A stretch of 64,000 nucleotides of DNA from Stenotrophomonas maltophilia. Its GTDB lineage: Bacteria > Pseudomonadota > Gammaproteobacteria > Xanthomonadales > Xanthomonadaceae. How positions within the stretch are numbered: position 1 is the stretch's first letter; each line of letters begins with the position of its first letter. Location: positions 558,001 through 622,000 of the forward strand of contig NZ_NERD01000002.1 of the NCBI RefSeq assembly GCF_002799155.1. The letters are read 5' to 3'. The notes under the pieces are model-generated. The model had not been told where the DNA came from. It worked only from the letters and a program-made list of their open reading frames with translations, and did not search any database. A program made the translations under genes and the position numbers. Shown in pieces: positions 1 through 9,883 of this stretch.

Positions 1-1229
1 ACGACGAGGGCGACGAGCGCCGTGGCCGCCGCCATCGCCATGATGATTCGGTGCCCGAGTTCAGTGAGATGTCCTCGATCAACGTCACAGCGCTGTTGCG
101 GTTCGAGGGCAGCAGTCTCGAAGACGTGATGCGCACGCGCCGGGTCGAGCTCGATGCCTATTCGCCGGAAGCCACCGAGCGCATCACCCTGCATGGAGAA
201 CAGGTGCCGCTGGCCGGCAACTTCACCGCGGCTTACGGCCTGTGGCTGGCGCAGAGTGGCTTCGCCCGGCAGTCACTGCGGACGCTGTTCGGCATGAGCG
301 AAGGCATCGGCGAACCCCACATCTACCTGATGCAGCCGTGGGACCCGAACCGCCGCATCATCTTCATGCTGCATGGCCTGGCCAGCAGCCCGGAAGCGTG
401 GGTGAACCTGGCCAACGAGATCATGGGCGATCCCGAGCTGCGCCAGCAGTTCCAGGTGTGGCAGGTCTACTACCCCACCAATGCCCCGATCGCGTTGAAC
501 CGCTACGAGATCGCCAACGCGTTCAACGACACGCTCAAGCATTTCGACCCCAACGGCAGCACGCGTGCGTCGAAGGACATGGTCTACATCGGCCACAGCA
601 TGGGCGGTGTGCTGGCCCGGCTGCTGGTGAGCAACTCCGGTGATGTACTGTGGAACGACCTGCTGGCCAATTACGATCTGAAGGGCGAGCGCCTGAAGCG
701 CGTGCAGACCAAGCTGGGGCCGCTGCTGCACTTCAAGGCACAGCCCAACGTGGAGCGCGCGATCTTCATCGCCGCGCCGCACCAGGGCACCGATATCGCC
801 GGTAACAAGGTCGGTCGCCTGATCGGTCGCCTGGTGCGGCTGCCACTGACCATCCTTGGCAAGTTCGAGGATGTGTTCATGGCGCTGGCGCAGGCCGAGC
901 AGCAGGTCGACGGTACCGCCAAGCCGAAGATCCCCAACAGCATCGACAACCTCAAGGCCAGCGATCCGTTCGTGAAGGCCACCGCGCAGTTGCCGATCGA
1001 AGCAGGCCTGAAGTACCACTCGATCATCGCCCAGCGCAAGCCGGAGCTGCCAGTGGAGAAGTCCGATGATGGGCTGGTGCCGTACTGGAGCGCGCACCTG
1101 CAGGGCGCGCTGTCGGAGAAGGTGATCATTTCCGGCCACAGCGTGCAGGAAACCCCGCAGGCGGTGCTGGAAGTGCGGCGCATCCTGCACCGGGACATCG
1201 ATGACACGGGGGCCGCTGCAAATCCCTGA
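1..1229 (+). CDS. Alpha/beta hydrolase, lipase-like (5' partial)
   Basis: The reading frame is already open at position 3, so the true start lies left of the window; a GTG at 51 is in frame but is probably internal. The protein has a lipase-type alpha/beta-hydrolase layout: an oxyanion-hole strand ending HGLASSP, a nucleophile elbow GHSMGG, an acidic DDGLVPYWS stretch and a late histidine in SGHSVQ, which together could supply Ser, Asp and His. No signal peptide can be judged because the start is missing. It converges on mfsA, 48 nt away. The substrate is unknown; a triacylglycerol lipase or esterase is the likeliest class. Confidence 0.8.
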   Translation, partial: DEGDERRGRRHRHDDSVPEFSEMSSINVTALLRFEGSSLEDVMRTRRVELDAYSPEATERITLHGEQVPLAGNFTAAYGLWLAQSGFARQSLRTLFGMSEGIGEPHIYLMQPWDPNRRIIFMLHGLASSPEAWVNLANEIMGDPELRQQFQVWQVYYPTNAPIALNRYEIANAFNDTLKHFDPNGSTRASKDMVYIGHSMGGVLARLLVSNSGDVLWNDLLANYDLKGERLKRVQTKLGPLLHFKAQPNVERAIFIAAPHQGTDIAGNKVGRLIGRLVRLPLTILGKFEDVFMALAQAEQQVDGTAKPKIPNSIDNLKASDPFVKATAQLPIEAGLKYHSIIAQRKPELPVEKSDDGLVPYWSAHLQGALSEKVIISGHSVQETPQAVLEVRRILHRDIDDTGAAANP

Positions 1230-1277
1230 CCGCTACGCTCGCCGGGTCGTGCCCGGCGGAAGCGCAATGCTGGGCCC

Positions 1278-2648
1278 CTACACCCGCCGTGCGATCACCG
1301 TAGCCAGCACGGCCAGCCCGCAGGTGATCGCCAGGCACAGCAGGTAGCCCGTGTGCGGCGCGCTTTCCACGAACATGGCGAACAGCGCGCCGGAAACCGC
1401 CAGCGCGGTGGCCACCGACAACGCCTCGCTCAGCTGCAGGGCAGAGGTATTGGTGCCCTGCTCATGCGGCGCTGACAGCGACAGGGTCAGCACCGACAGG
1501 CTGGCGTAGATCATGCCCATGCCGAAACCGGTCACGGCCCAGCCAACCAGCGCGACCGGCAATGGCATCCGCTTGAACAGCACTGCCAGCGTTGCGGCGA
1601 TGCCGACCGTCATCATCGCCGTGCCAACGCGCAACAGCTGCTGCCGTGACCAGCCGCGCTGCTGGTGGCCCTGCAGCCAGGAGCCCGCGAACCAGCCCAG
1701 CGCACCGAGGCTGAGCACCGCGCCGGCCCAGCTGGGCGAGAGTCCACGTTCGCGCTGCAGCAACAGCGGCAGATAGGCCTCGCAGGCGAAGAAGGCCGCT
1801 GCAGCGATGCCGCGCAGCGCGATCACGCTGGGCAGGCCGCGGCGCAGGACCAGTGTTCCGGCCGGCAGCAGCCGGTGCACGCAGAACAGCAGCGCCAGCA
1901 TCGCCACACCGATGCAGGGCAGGGCGGCCATGCCCTGTTGCTGGCCACCGACGTAGAGCAGCAGCGCGGCCAGCGAGGCACCACTGGCCCAGCGCACCAC
2001 GTTGCTGCGCTCGCCATCGTTGCCGACCGCATCGGGGGACTGCATGCGCGCCAGCGCCGGGCGCAGCAGCAGTGCGGCCGGGACGGCCAGCAGCGGCACC
2101 GCCAGGAACACCCAGCGCCAACCGAGGTGCTGCACGATCAGGCCGCTCAGTGCCGGGCCGACCATCGAGGGCACCACCCAGCCAGCAGAGAACGCCGCGA
2201 ACACCTTCGGTCGCAGGTGCTCGGGATAGCTGCGGCCAACCATCACGTACAGCGAGACCGAAATCGCGCCCGCACCCAGGCCTTGCAGCAGGCGCCCCGC
2301 TACCAGCGTGCCCATGCGCATTGCGAAACCAGCCAGCAACAGGCCCAGCACGAAGCAGGCCAGGCCATACCACAGTGGCCGTGCCGGGCCCTGGCGGTCG
2401 GCCCAGCGACCGGCCAGGGTCATGCCGATCACGCTGGTGGCCAGGGTGCCGCCGAACGCCAGTGCATACAGGCGCAGGCCGTCCAGCGCCTCGGCCACGG
2501 TGGGCATGGCGGCAGCCACCGCCAGTGCCTCGAAGGCGTGCAGCGCGACCAGCGCCACCATGCCGGCGGTGGTGGTGCGGTAGCGCGGGGACAGGATCGA
2601 AGTATCGGCCGGCGCGATGGTGCCGGCGGGAGGTACGCTCGGGGTCAT
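1278..2648 (-). CDS. mfsA: MFS efflux transporter, MfsA-like
   Basis: This 456-residue protein is almost entirely hydrophobic helices and belongs to the major facilitator superfamily of drug/proton antiporters in the inner membrane. I start it at the ATG at 2648, just before the first acidic/Pro-rich turn and first helix; a longer frame to 2699 would run into the promoter. The gene is divergent from soxR, with a perfect SoxR-type palindrome between them. Established knowledge: in S. maltophilia a SoxR-controlled MFS gene called mfsA, next to soxR, mediates paraquat and drug export. The symbol rests on that synteny and family match. Confidence 0.85.
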   Translation of the reverse strand: MTPSVPPAGTIAPADTSILSPRYRTTTAGMVALVALHAFEALAVAAAMPTVAEALDGLRLYALAFGGTLATSVIGMTLAGRWADRQGPARPLWYGLACFVLGLLLAGFAMRMGTLVAGRLLQGLGAGAISVSLYVMVGRSYPEHLRPKVFAAFSAGWVVPSMVGPALSGLIVQHLGWRWVFLAVPLLAVPAALLLRPALARMQSPDAVGNDGERSNVVRWASGASLAALLLYVGGQQQGMAALPCIGVAMLALLFCVHRLLPAGTLVLRRGLPSVIALRGIAAAAFFACEAYLPLLLQRERGLSPSWAGAVLSLGALGWFAGSWLQGHQQRGWSRQQLLRVGTAMMTVGIAATLAVLFKRMPLPVALVGWAVTGFGMGMIYASLSVLTLSLSAPHEQGTNTSALQLSEALSVATALAVSGALFAMFVESAPHTGYLLCLAITCGLAVLATVIARRV

Positions 2649-2702
2649 ACGGGTCAGGTGCGGGCCGCGCTTGTCAACAAGCGGCGAAGATAGCAGCATG
2701 AC

Positions 2703-2722
2703 ACCTCAACAACGGTTGAGGT
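2703..2722. promoter_or_regulatory. SoxR box between mfsA and soxR
   Basis: A perfect 8-bp inverted repeat, ACCTCAAC-AACG-GTTGAGGT, matches the CCTCAA/TTGAGG half-sites of SoxR operators. It lies 6 nt upstream of soxR and 54 nt upstream of the mfsA start. On the minus strand a TTGACC -35-like hexamer overlaps its edge; I see no convincing -10 at the expected spacing. Confidence 0.85.
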
Positions 2723-2728
2723 CAAGCA

Positions 2729-3163
2729 ATGGTGTCCCAGGAGCTGAGCGTGGGCGAAGTCGCCGAGCGCAGTGGCGTGGCGGTTTCCGCGCTGCATTTC
2801 TACGAGCGCAAGGGGCTGATCAGCAGCCTGCGCACCTCGGGCAACCAGCGCCGTTACAGTCGCGATGTGCTGCGCCGGCTGGCGGTGATTCGTGTGGCAC
2901 AGCGGGTCGGCATGCCGCTGGAAGCGGTCGGCCGTGCCTTCGAGAGCCTGCCCGAAGGCCGCGCGCCAACCAAGGCCGACTGGGCCAAGCTTTCCGCGCG
3001 CTGGCGCACCGAGCTGGAAGAGCGCATCCACATGCTGCAGCTGCTGCGCGATGAACTGACCGGCTGCATTGGCTGTGGCTGCCTTTCGCTGCAGCGCTGC
3101 CGCCTGGCCAACCCGGGCGACGTCCTCGGCGAACGCGGCGACGGCCCGATGCGCTGGGAGTGA
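2729..3163 (+). CDS. soxR: Redox-sensitive transcriptional activator SoxR
   Basis: This 144-residue MerR-family regulator has an N-terminal winged helix ([22 protein letters not shown]), a dimerisation helix (about 80-110) and the SoxR-specific [2Fe-2S] cysteines C113, C116, C118 and C124 in [12 protein letters not shown], with the same spacing as E. coli SoxR. Oxidation of the cluster by superoxide-generating or redox-cycling compounds switches it to an activator. The ATG at 2729 is 6 nt from the operator, so the gene is probably autoregulated; no strong ribosome binding site is seen. The divergent mfsA gene is the expected target. Confidence 0.95.
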   Translation: MVSQELSVGEVAERSGVAVSALHFYERKGLISSLRTSGNQRRYSRDVLRRLAVIRVAQRVGMPLEAVGRAFESLPEGRAPTKADWAKLSARWRTELEERIHMLQLLRDELTGCIGCGCLSLQRCRLANPGDVLGERGDGPMRWE

Positions 3164-3228
3164 AAAAGGGGACGGAGGGGATTAAGTCGCAAGTGCACAA
3201 ACGACTTAATCCCCTCCGTCCCCTTTTT
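3163..3228. repeat. Perfect 27-bp inverted repeat, bidirectional terminator-like
   Basis: Arms 3163-3189 and 3202-3228 are perfect reverse complements around a 12-nt loop. The left arm begins AAAAAGGGGACGG and the right arm ends CCGTCCCCTTTTT, so either strand ends in a T run. It starts on the last base of the soxR stop codon and ends 1 nt before the SDR stop, filling the convergent gap. A diverged copy lies at 52005-52046. Confidence 0.85.
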
Positions 3229-3229
3229 C

Positions 3230-3832
3230 TTACCAGACCGTGATCGTCTCGCCGCTCTGGATGCCTTCCACCGCACGCTGGAAGGCCAGTGCCGCGCGCT
3301 GTGCGCTCACCGCTTCAAAGCCGGGGAAGTAGGGCGCGTAGGCGGCCATCGATTCGATCAGCACGTTGGGGCTGACCACGTTGATGCGCAGGCCGCGTGG
3401 CAGCAGTTCCAAGGCGGCTGCACGCACGAAGCCTTCCAGCGCGGCATTCACCGAGGTGGCGTTGGCGCCATCGCGGATGGGCTGTGCGCTGACGATGCCG
3501 CTGGTCAGGGTGATCGAACCGCCGGCGCTGAGATGGTGTTGCGCGGCCAGTGCCAGCCGCACCTGGCCCAGTAGTTTGTCCTGTAGTCCAAGGTTGAACT
3601 GCTCGGGCGTCATCTCCTGCAGCGGGCCAAAGTGCAGCTTGCCGGCGGTGGAGACCACGGCATCGACCGGGCCGGTACGCGCGAACAGCTCGGCGACACT
3701 GGCGTCATCGGTCAGGTCCACGCGCAGCTCGCCGCTGCGGCGGCCGGCGGCGAGGATCTGATGCTGCTGGCCGAGCTGGCGGGCGACTGCCTGGCCCAGG
3801 GTGCCGCTGGCACCGACGAGGAGGATCTTCAT
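3230..3832 (-). CDS. Short-chain dehydrogenase/reductase family protein
   Basis: This 200-residue protein opens with MKILLVGASGTLGQA, the Rossmann nucleotide-binding GxxGxxG pattern of short-chain dehydrogenases. The middle contains VVSTAGKLHFG (NNAG-like strand) and a GGSITLTSG strand supplying the Ser, but a clear YxxxK dyad is replaced by ATSVNAALEGF. It may therefore be an atypical or non-catalytic SDR. The ATG at 3832 has an AAGGA ribosome binding site; the longer frame to 3901 would cross the operator region. It is divergent from a LysR regulator that probably controls it. Substrate unknown. Confidence 0.8.
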   Translation of the reverse strand: MKILLVGASGTLGQAVARQLGQQHQILAAGRRSGELRVDLTDDASVAELFARTGPVDAVVSTAGKLHFGPLQEMTPEQFNLGLQDKLLGQVRLALAAQHHLSAGGSITLTSGIVSAQPIRDGANATSVNAALEGFVRAAALELLPRGLRINVVSPNVLIESMAAYAPYFPGFEAVSAQRAALAFQRAVEGIQSGETITVW

Positions 3833-3877
3833 GGCCGTTCCTTGCGAGAGGGGGATGCGCGCAGTCTGCGCCCTCAC

Positions 3878-3926
3878 ATCCGGGTTAGGTAAGCTGCGCA
3901 TGCTTCGCAGATCCCTAACTCTGGAT
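3878..3926. promoter_or_regulatory. Dyad-symmetric LysR operator region
   Basis: Nested dyads fill the divergent gap: ATCCGGGTTAGG (3878-3889) against CCTAACTCTGGAT (3914-3926), with an inner CTGCG/CGCAG pair at 3894-3898 and 3906-3910. LysR-type regulators typically bind such sites between their own gene and a divergent target. The assignment is inferred from position and symmetry. Confidence 0.5.
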
Positions 3927-3931
3927 TAGTA

Positions 3932-4807
3932 ATGGATACCCTTCGATGCATGCGGGCCTTCATTGCCGTGGCCGAGCGTGGCAGCTTCGCCGGCGCCGCC
4001 GAACAGCTGCAGGTTTCGGCGGTGATGGTGGGCAAGTACATCCAGCAGCTGGAGTCCCACCTGGGGACCGCGTTGCTGCAACGGAACACCCGCCGCCAGC
4101 GCCTGACCGAGGCCGGCAGCGCCTACCTGGCCGGCTGTCGGCAGGTGCTGGAGCAGGTGCAGCAGGCCGAGGCCGATGTCGCCGGCCTGCAGGTGCAGCC
4201 ACGTGGCCTGCTGCGGGTCAGCGCGCCGACCACCTGGGGCAGCTGCGTGCTGGCGCCGGTACTGTCCGGGCTATTGCGTGAGCAGCCGTTGCTGGACATC
4301 GAACTGGACCTGAGCAACCGTCGCGTGGACCTGATCGAGGATGGCTTCGACGTGGCGATCCGGGTCGGGCCGCTGCCGTCACAGGAAGTGGTGGCGCGGC
4401 CGTTGCCGCCCTACGCGATGAGCCTGTGCGCGGCGCCTTCCTACCTGCGTCGGCGCGGCATGCCGCGCACGCCGGCGGATCTGGCGGGACACGACTGCCT
4501 CAGCCATCTGGCCTGGCGTGGTGGCCATGGCTGGCAGCTGGCCAACGGGGAACAGGTGGATTGGGAGGCGCGGCTGGCCTGCAACGACGGCCTTGCGCTG
4601 CGCGAGGCTGCCGTGGCCGGAGCAGGGCTGGTGCTGCAGCCGACAGCCCTGCTGGCTGGCGAGATCGCGGCCGGGCGGTTGAAGCCGTTGCTGCGCGACT
4701 ACCTGCCCGAACCGCGGCCGATGAACCTGATCTACCTGCCGGATCGACGGCCGCGCCCGCGGCTGCAGTGCTTCGTCGATTTCGTCATGGCCACGTTGGG
4801 ACGGTGA
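3932..4807 (+). CDS. LysR-family transcriptional regulator
   Basis: This 291-residue protein has an N-terminal LysR helix-turn-helix (residues 1-60; MDTLRCMRAFIAVAERGSFA, then a QLQVS recognition helix) and a C-terminal periplasmic-binding-protein-like effector domain (about 90-290). Sequence style (CLSHLAWRG, substrate loops) fits the large clade that controls a divergent oxidoreductase or SDR gene. It is transcribed away from the SDR gene across a 99-nt gap with dyad symmetry. The effector cannot be read from sequence. A REP hairpin follows 14 nt after its stop. Confidence 0.9.
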   Translation: MDTLRCMRAFIAVAERGSFAGAAEQLQVSAVMVGKYIQQLESHLGTALLQRNTRRQRLTEAGSAYLAGCRQVLEQVQQAEADVAGLQVQPRGLLRVSAPTTWGSCVLAPVLSGLLREQPLLDIELDLSNRRVDLIEDGFDVAIRVGPLPSQEVVARPLPPYAMSLCAAPSYLRRRGMPRTPADLAGHDCLSHLAWRGGHGWQLANGEQVDWEARLACNDGLALREAAVAGAGLVLQPTALLAGEIAAGRLKPLLRDYLPEPRPMNLIYLPDRRPRPRLQCFVDFVMATLGR

Positions 4808-4821
4808 TCATCGGGGGGGAT

Positions 4822-4861
4822 GGGGTCAGATCCCTTTGCCTCGGCAAAGGGATCTGACCCC
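4822..4861. repeat. REP palindrome, GGGGTCAGATCCC family
   Basis: Perfect 19-bp arms, GGGGTCAGATCCCTTTGCC and its reverse complement, are separated by 2 nt. It sits between the 3' ends of the LysR gene and proC. The same family flanks the RAYT at 62172-62822. Confidence 0.9.
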
Positions 4862-4867
4862 AGGAGA

Positions 4868-5689
4868 TCAATCATTCGCCGCAGACAGTTCCTGCCCGCG
4901 CACCTGCGCGGCGCGCAGCGCGGTATCCACCAGCGCCTCGAAACCGCCGGCCTGGAAGCTCTCGATTGCAGCCTGGGTGGTGCCGTTGGGCGAGGTCACG
5001 CGACGGCGCAGCTCGGCCGGGCTTTCACCGGCCTCATCAAGCATGCGCGATGCACCCAGCAGGGTCTGCACCACCAGCGTGCGCGCGGCGTCGGCCGGCA
5101 GGCCCTGGGCGATGCCCGCCGCTTCCATTGCTTCGGCCAGCAGGAACACGTAGGCCGGCCCGCTACCGGACACGGCAGTGACCGAATCCATCAGCGCCTC
5201 GCGCTCGATCCACACGGTACGGCCGGCACTGGCCAATACCTGTTCGGCCTGCGCGTGCTGCTTAGCATCCACCGACGGCGTGGCGAACAGGCCGGTCACG
5301 CCGGCGCCGAGCAGGGCGGGCGTGTTGGGCATTGCACGCACCACCGGCAGGTTGCCACCCAGCCAGCGTTCCAGCTGCGCGCTGGTGATGCCAGCGGCAA
5401 TGGATACCACCAACGGCCGATTCGCCTGCGCCAGTGCCTGCAGCGACTGGCAGACCTCGCGCAGTACCTGCGGCTTTACTGCCAGCAGCCAGGTGCGGCC
5501 CTGTGTGGCGGCATCGGCGGCGTTTTCGTGTACCTGCACGCCGAAATCGGTGGCCAGCGATCCGCGCAGTGCGGCCACCGGTTCGGCCACGTGGATGTGC
5601 GCGGCCGGCACGCCCTGGCGGATCAGGCCGGCGATCAGGCTGCGCGCCATGTTGCCGCCGCCGATGAAGGTGATGGAATCAGCTGCCAT
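4868..5689 (-). CDS. proC: Pyrroline-5-carboxylate reductase
   Basis: This 273-residue cytoplasmic enzyme catalyses the last step of proline synthesis, NAD(P)H reduction of 1-pyrroline-5-carboxylate to proline. The N-terminal Rossmann motif reads ITFIGGGNMARSLIAGL (residues 6-22). The C-terminal dimerisation region carries the family signature VTAVSGSGPAYVFLLAEAM followed by QTLLGASRML. Length is normal for the family. It lies 18 nt downstream of yggS, a very common ProC partner, so the two are probably one operon. A REP hairpin closes it. Confidence 0.96.
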   Translation of the reverse strand: MAADSITFIGGGNMARSLIAGLIRQGVPAAHIHVAEPVAALRGSLATDFGVQVHENAADAATQGRTWLLAVKPQVLREVCQSLQALAQANRPLVVSIAAGITSAQLERWLGGNLPVVRAMPNTPALLGAGVTGLFATPSVDAKQHAQAEQVLASAGRTVWIEREALMDSVTAVSGSGPAYVFLLAEAMEAAGIAQGLPADAARTLVVQTLLGASRMLDEAGESPAELRRRVTSPNGTTQAAIESFQAGGFEALVDTALRAAQVRGQELSAAND

Positions 5690-5707
5690 GGAAGTCTCCT
5701 TGGAAAA

Positions 5708-6385
5708 TCAGGCCGGGCGCGGGCGCGCGCCGAACAGGGCGGTGCCGATGCGCACCAGGGTGGCGCCCTCGGCGATGGCTTCGGCGTAGTCGCTGCTCAT
5801 GCCCATCGACAGGGTGTCGACCTGCGCGTGCTGGGCGGCCAGCGACTGGAAAAGGGTGCGCATGCGCACGAACGCATCCCGACGGCGCTCGGCCTCGGGC
5901 CATGGCGCGGGAATCGCCATCAGGCCGCGCAGGCGCAGCTGGGGCTCGGCGGCAATCGCGGCGACCAATGCGTCCACGGCCTCCGGCGCACAGCCGTGCT
6001 TGCTGGACTCATCGTCGATGTTGACCTGGATCAGCACGTTCAGCGGGCCGCGCGCGGCCGGGCGATGGCGCGCCAGCGCCGTCACCAGCTTGGGCCGGTC
6101 CACGCTCTGCACCCAGTCGAAATGGGTGGCCACGGCATCGGCCTTGTTCGACTGCAGGTGGCCGATCAGGTGCCACTCCAGCGCCAGGTGCTGCAGCGCC
6201 TGCATCTTGGCCAGCGCTTCCTGCACATAGTTCTCGCCGAAGGCATGCTGGCCCTGTGCGGCCAGCGCGGCCACGGCCTCGGCCGGTTGGGTCTTGGAAA
6301 CGGCCAGCAGGCGCGGATCGGGCCGGCCGGCCGCCTCGGCGGCAGCATGCAGGTTGCTCAGGATCTGGGGCAGGGGAGTGGCCAC
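5708..6385 (-). CDS. yggS: YggS family pyridoxal-phosphate homeostasis protein
   Basis: This 225-residue single-domain PLP-binding barrel is homologous to YggS/PLPBP. The PLP lysine is K31 in LLAVSKTQP, and the family motifs FGENYVQEA and SMGMSSDYAEAI are present. The protein has no known catalytic turnover; in other bacteria it buffers PLP and affects amino-acid metabolism. The start is a GTG at 6385. It is co-transcribed with proC and divergent from pilT, the arrangement seen in many Pseudomonas and Xanthomonas genomes. Confidence 0.94.
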   Translation of the reverse strand: MATPLPQILSNLHAAAEAAGRPDPRLLAVSKTQPAEAVAALAAQGQHAFGENYVQEALAKMQALQHLALEWHLIGHLQSNKADAVATHFDWVQSVDRPKLVTALARHRPAARGPLNVLIQVNIDDESSKHGCAPEAVDALVAAIAAEPQLRLRGLMAIPAPWPEAERRRDAFVRMRTLFQSLAAQHAQVDTLSMGMSSDYAEAIAEGATLVRIGTALFGARPRPA

Positions 6386-6472
6386 GTAACGCGTTCCGTT
6401 GAATCAGGAGGCTATACTGCCGCCCGGGGAAAGATCCTTCCAGTCGAAGCCGTTATTGGGGAGTAGCCGCTC

Positions 6473-7510
6473 ATGGATATCGCCGAACTGCTGGCGTTTT
6501 CCGTAAAGAACAAAGCGTCCGACCTGCATCTGTCCGCAGGCCTGCCGCCGATGATCCGCGTGGACGGCGACGTTCGCCGGATCAACATTCCAGCCCTGGA
6601 CCACAAGCAGGTCCACGCGCTGGTGTACGACATCATGTCCGACAAGCAGCGCCGCGATTACGAGGAATTCCTCGAAGTGGACTTCTCCTTCGAGATTCCG
6701 TCGCTGGCGCGCTTCCGTGTGAATGCGTTCAACCAGAACCGCGGCGCCGGTGCGGTGTTCCGTACCATTCCGTCCGAGGTGCTCACCCTCGAGGACCTGG
6801 CCTGCCCGCCGCTGTTCCGCGAGGTGATCCAGCAGCCGCAGGGCCTGATCCTGGTGACAGGCCCGACCGGTTCGGGCAAGTCGACCACGCTGGCGGCGAT
6901 GATCGACTACATCAACAAGAACGAATACGGCCACATCCTCACCGTCGAGGATCCGATCGAATTCGTGCATACCTCGCAGAAGTGCCTGATCAACCAGCGC
7001 GAGGTGCACCGCGACACGCATGGCTTCAATGAAGCACTGCGCTCGGCACTGCGTGAGGACCCGGACATCATCCTGGTCGGCGAGTTGCGCGACCTGGAAA
7101 CCATCCGCCTGGCGCTGACCGCCGCGGAAACGGGCCACCTGGTGTTCGGCACCCTGCACACCAGCTCGGCGGCCAAGACCATCGACCGCATCATCGACGT
7201 GTTCCCGGCCGGCGAAAAGCCGATGGTGCGTTCGATGTTGTCCGAGTCGCTGCGCGCGGTGATCTCGCAGGCGCTGCTGAAGAAGGTGGGCGGCGGCCGT
7301 ACCGCGGCATGGGAAATCATGGTCGGCACCCCGGCCATCCGCAACCTGATCCGCGAGGACAAGGTGGCGCAGATGTACTCGGCCATCCAGACCGGCCAGC
7401 AGTACGGCATGATGACCCTGGACCAGCACCTGCAGGACCTGGTCAAGCGCAGCCTGATCACCCGCAACCAGGCCCGCGAGTACGCCAAGGACAAGCGCCT
7501 GTTCGAGTAA
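6473..7510 (+). CDS. pilT: Type IV pilus retraction ATPase PilT
   Basis: This 345-residue hexameric ATPase powers pilus retraction and twitching motility at the cytoplasmic base of the type IV pilus. It has an N-terminal PAS-like domain (1-100), Walker A GPTGSGKSTT (from residue 130), Asp and His boxes (EDPIEFVHTSQ, GTLHTSSAAKTIDR), Walker B EDPDIILVGELRD, and the PilT-specific C-terminal AIRNLIRE retraction motif. The upstream region contains a TATACT -10-like hexamer at 6413-6418. pilU follows 100 nt downstream. Confidence 0.98.
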   Translation: MDIAELLAFSVKNKASDLHLSAGLPPMIRVDGDVRRINIPALDHKQVHALVYDIMSDKQRRDYEEFLEVDFSFEIPSLARFRVNAFNQNRGAGAVFRTIPSEVLTLEDLACPPLFREVIQQPQGLILVTGPTGSGKSTTLAAMIDYINKNEYGHILTVEDPIEFVHTSQKCLINQREVHRDTHGFNEALRSALREDPDIILVGELRDLETIRLALTAAETGHLVFGTLHTSSAAKTIDRIIDVFPAGEKPMVRSMLSESLRAVISQALLKKVGGGRTAAWEIMVGTPAIRNLIREDKVAQMYSAIQTGQQYGMMTLDQHLQDLVKRSLITRNQAREYAKDKRLFE

Positions 7511-7610
7511 GGCGGGGCCGCAACGGGGCGGCGTGCGCCAGTGCGCCGCCGTACCCGTGCCGTTTCCTCCACCGACCGTTTCCTGGTACATGCCCCATTG
7601 GGAGCCCGCC

Positions 7611-8753
7611 GTGAACACCACCGCGACCACCATCGATTTCACTTCGTTCCTCAAGCTGATGGCGCACCAGCGCGCCTCGGACCTGTTCATCACGGCCGGC
7701 ATGCCGCCGGCGATGAAGGTCAACGGCAAGATCTCGCCGATCACGCAGACCCCGCTCACGCCGCAGCAGAGCCGCGACCTGGTCCTCAACGTGATGACCC
7801 CGGCGCAGCGCGAGGAATTCGAGAAGACCCACGAATGCAACTTCGCCATCGGCCTGTCCGGCGTCGGTCGCTTCCGTGTCAGCTGCTTCTACCAGCGCAA
7901 CCAGGTCGGCATGGTGCTGCGTCGCATCGAGACGCGCATCCCGACCGTGGAAGAACTGAGCCTGCCGCCGATCATCAAGACGCTGGCGATGACCAAGCGC
8001 GGCATCATCCTGTTCGTCGGTGCCACCGGTACCGGTAAATCGACCTCGCTGGCGGCGATGATCGGTTACCGCAACCAGAACTCGACCGGCCACATCATCA
8101 CCATCGAAGACCCGATCGAATTCGTGCACAAGCACGAAGGCTGCATCATCACCCAGCGCGAAGTCGGCATCGATACCGACAGCTGGGAAGCGGCGCTGAA
8201 GAACACCCTGCGCCAGGCGCCGGACGTGATCATGATCGGCGAAGTGCGTACCCGCGAAGGCATGGACCACGCCATCGCGTTCGCCGAAACCGGCCACCTG
8301 GTGCTGTGCACCCTGCATGCGAACAACGCCAACCAGGCGATGGACCGCATCGTCAACTTCTTCCCGGAAGACCGCCGCAACCAGCTGCTGATGGACCTGT
8401 CGCTGAACCTCAAGGGCGTGGTCGCGCAGCAGCTGGTGCCGTCGCCCGATGGCCGCTCGCGCAAGGTGGCGATGGAGATCCTGCTGGGCACGCCGCTGGT
8501 GCAGGACTACATCCGCGACGGCGAGATCCACAAGCTGAAGGAAGTGATGAAGGACTCGGTCCAGCTGGGCATGAAGACCTTCGACCAGAGCCTGTTCGAG
8601 CTGTACCAGGCCGGCGAGATCAGCTACGAGGACGCGCTGCGCTACGCCGATTCGCAGAACGAAGTACGCCTGCGCATCAAGCTCAGCCAGGGCGGCGACG
8701 CGCGTACCCTGTCGCAGGGGCTGGATGGCGTGGAGATTTCCGAGATCCGGTGA
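7611..8753 (+). CDS. pilU: PilT-dependent accessory retraction ATPase PilU
   Basis: This 380-residue paralogue of PilT has Walker A GATGTGKSTS, Asp box EDPIEFVHKHEG and His box CTLHANNANQAMDR. It lacks the exact AIRNLIRE element of PilT (GTPLVQDYIRDGEI instead), as PilU proteins do. I choose the GTG at 7611, preceded by GGGAG; in-frame starts at 7533 and 7590 would add unconserved residues. PilU works with PilT to raise retraction force. Pairing with pilT is the normal order. Confidence 0.96.
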   Translation: MNTTATTIDFTSFLKLMAHQRASDLFITAGMPPAMKVNGKISPITQTPLTPQQSRDLVLNVMTPAQREEFEKTHECNFAIGLSGVGRFRVSCFYQRNQVGMVLRRIETRIPTVEELSLPPIIKTLAMTKRGIILFVGATGTGKSTSLAAMIGYRNQNSTGHIITIEDPIEFVHKHEGCIITQREVGIDTDSWEAALKNTLRQAPDVIMIGEVRTREGMDHAIAFAETGHLVLCTLHANNANQAMDRIVNFFPEDRRNQLLMDLSLNLKGVVAQQLVPSPDGRSRKVAMEILLGTPLVQDYIRDGEIHKLKEVMKDSVQLGMKTFDQSLFELYQAGEISYEDALRYADSQNEVRLRIKLSQGGDARTLSQGLDGVEISEIR

Positions 8754-8798
8754 CCCGGCTGGCATCGGTCGTGACCGGATTGATGAATTCCAGTCATG

Positions 8799-9858
<1,060 letters not shown>

Positions 9859-9883
9859 TCACCAGCTGGGTACGGACTCCCAT

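Noticed and set aside
4820..6466. Long plus-strand open frame (548 codons) across proC and yggS
   Set aside because: It is antisense to two well-conserved genes and has Gln/His/Arg-rich composition typical of a frame shadow in high-GC DNA.
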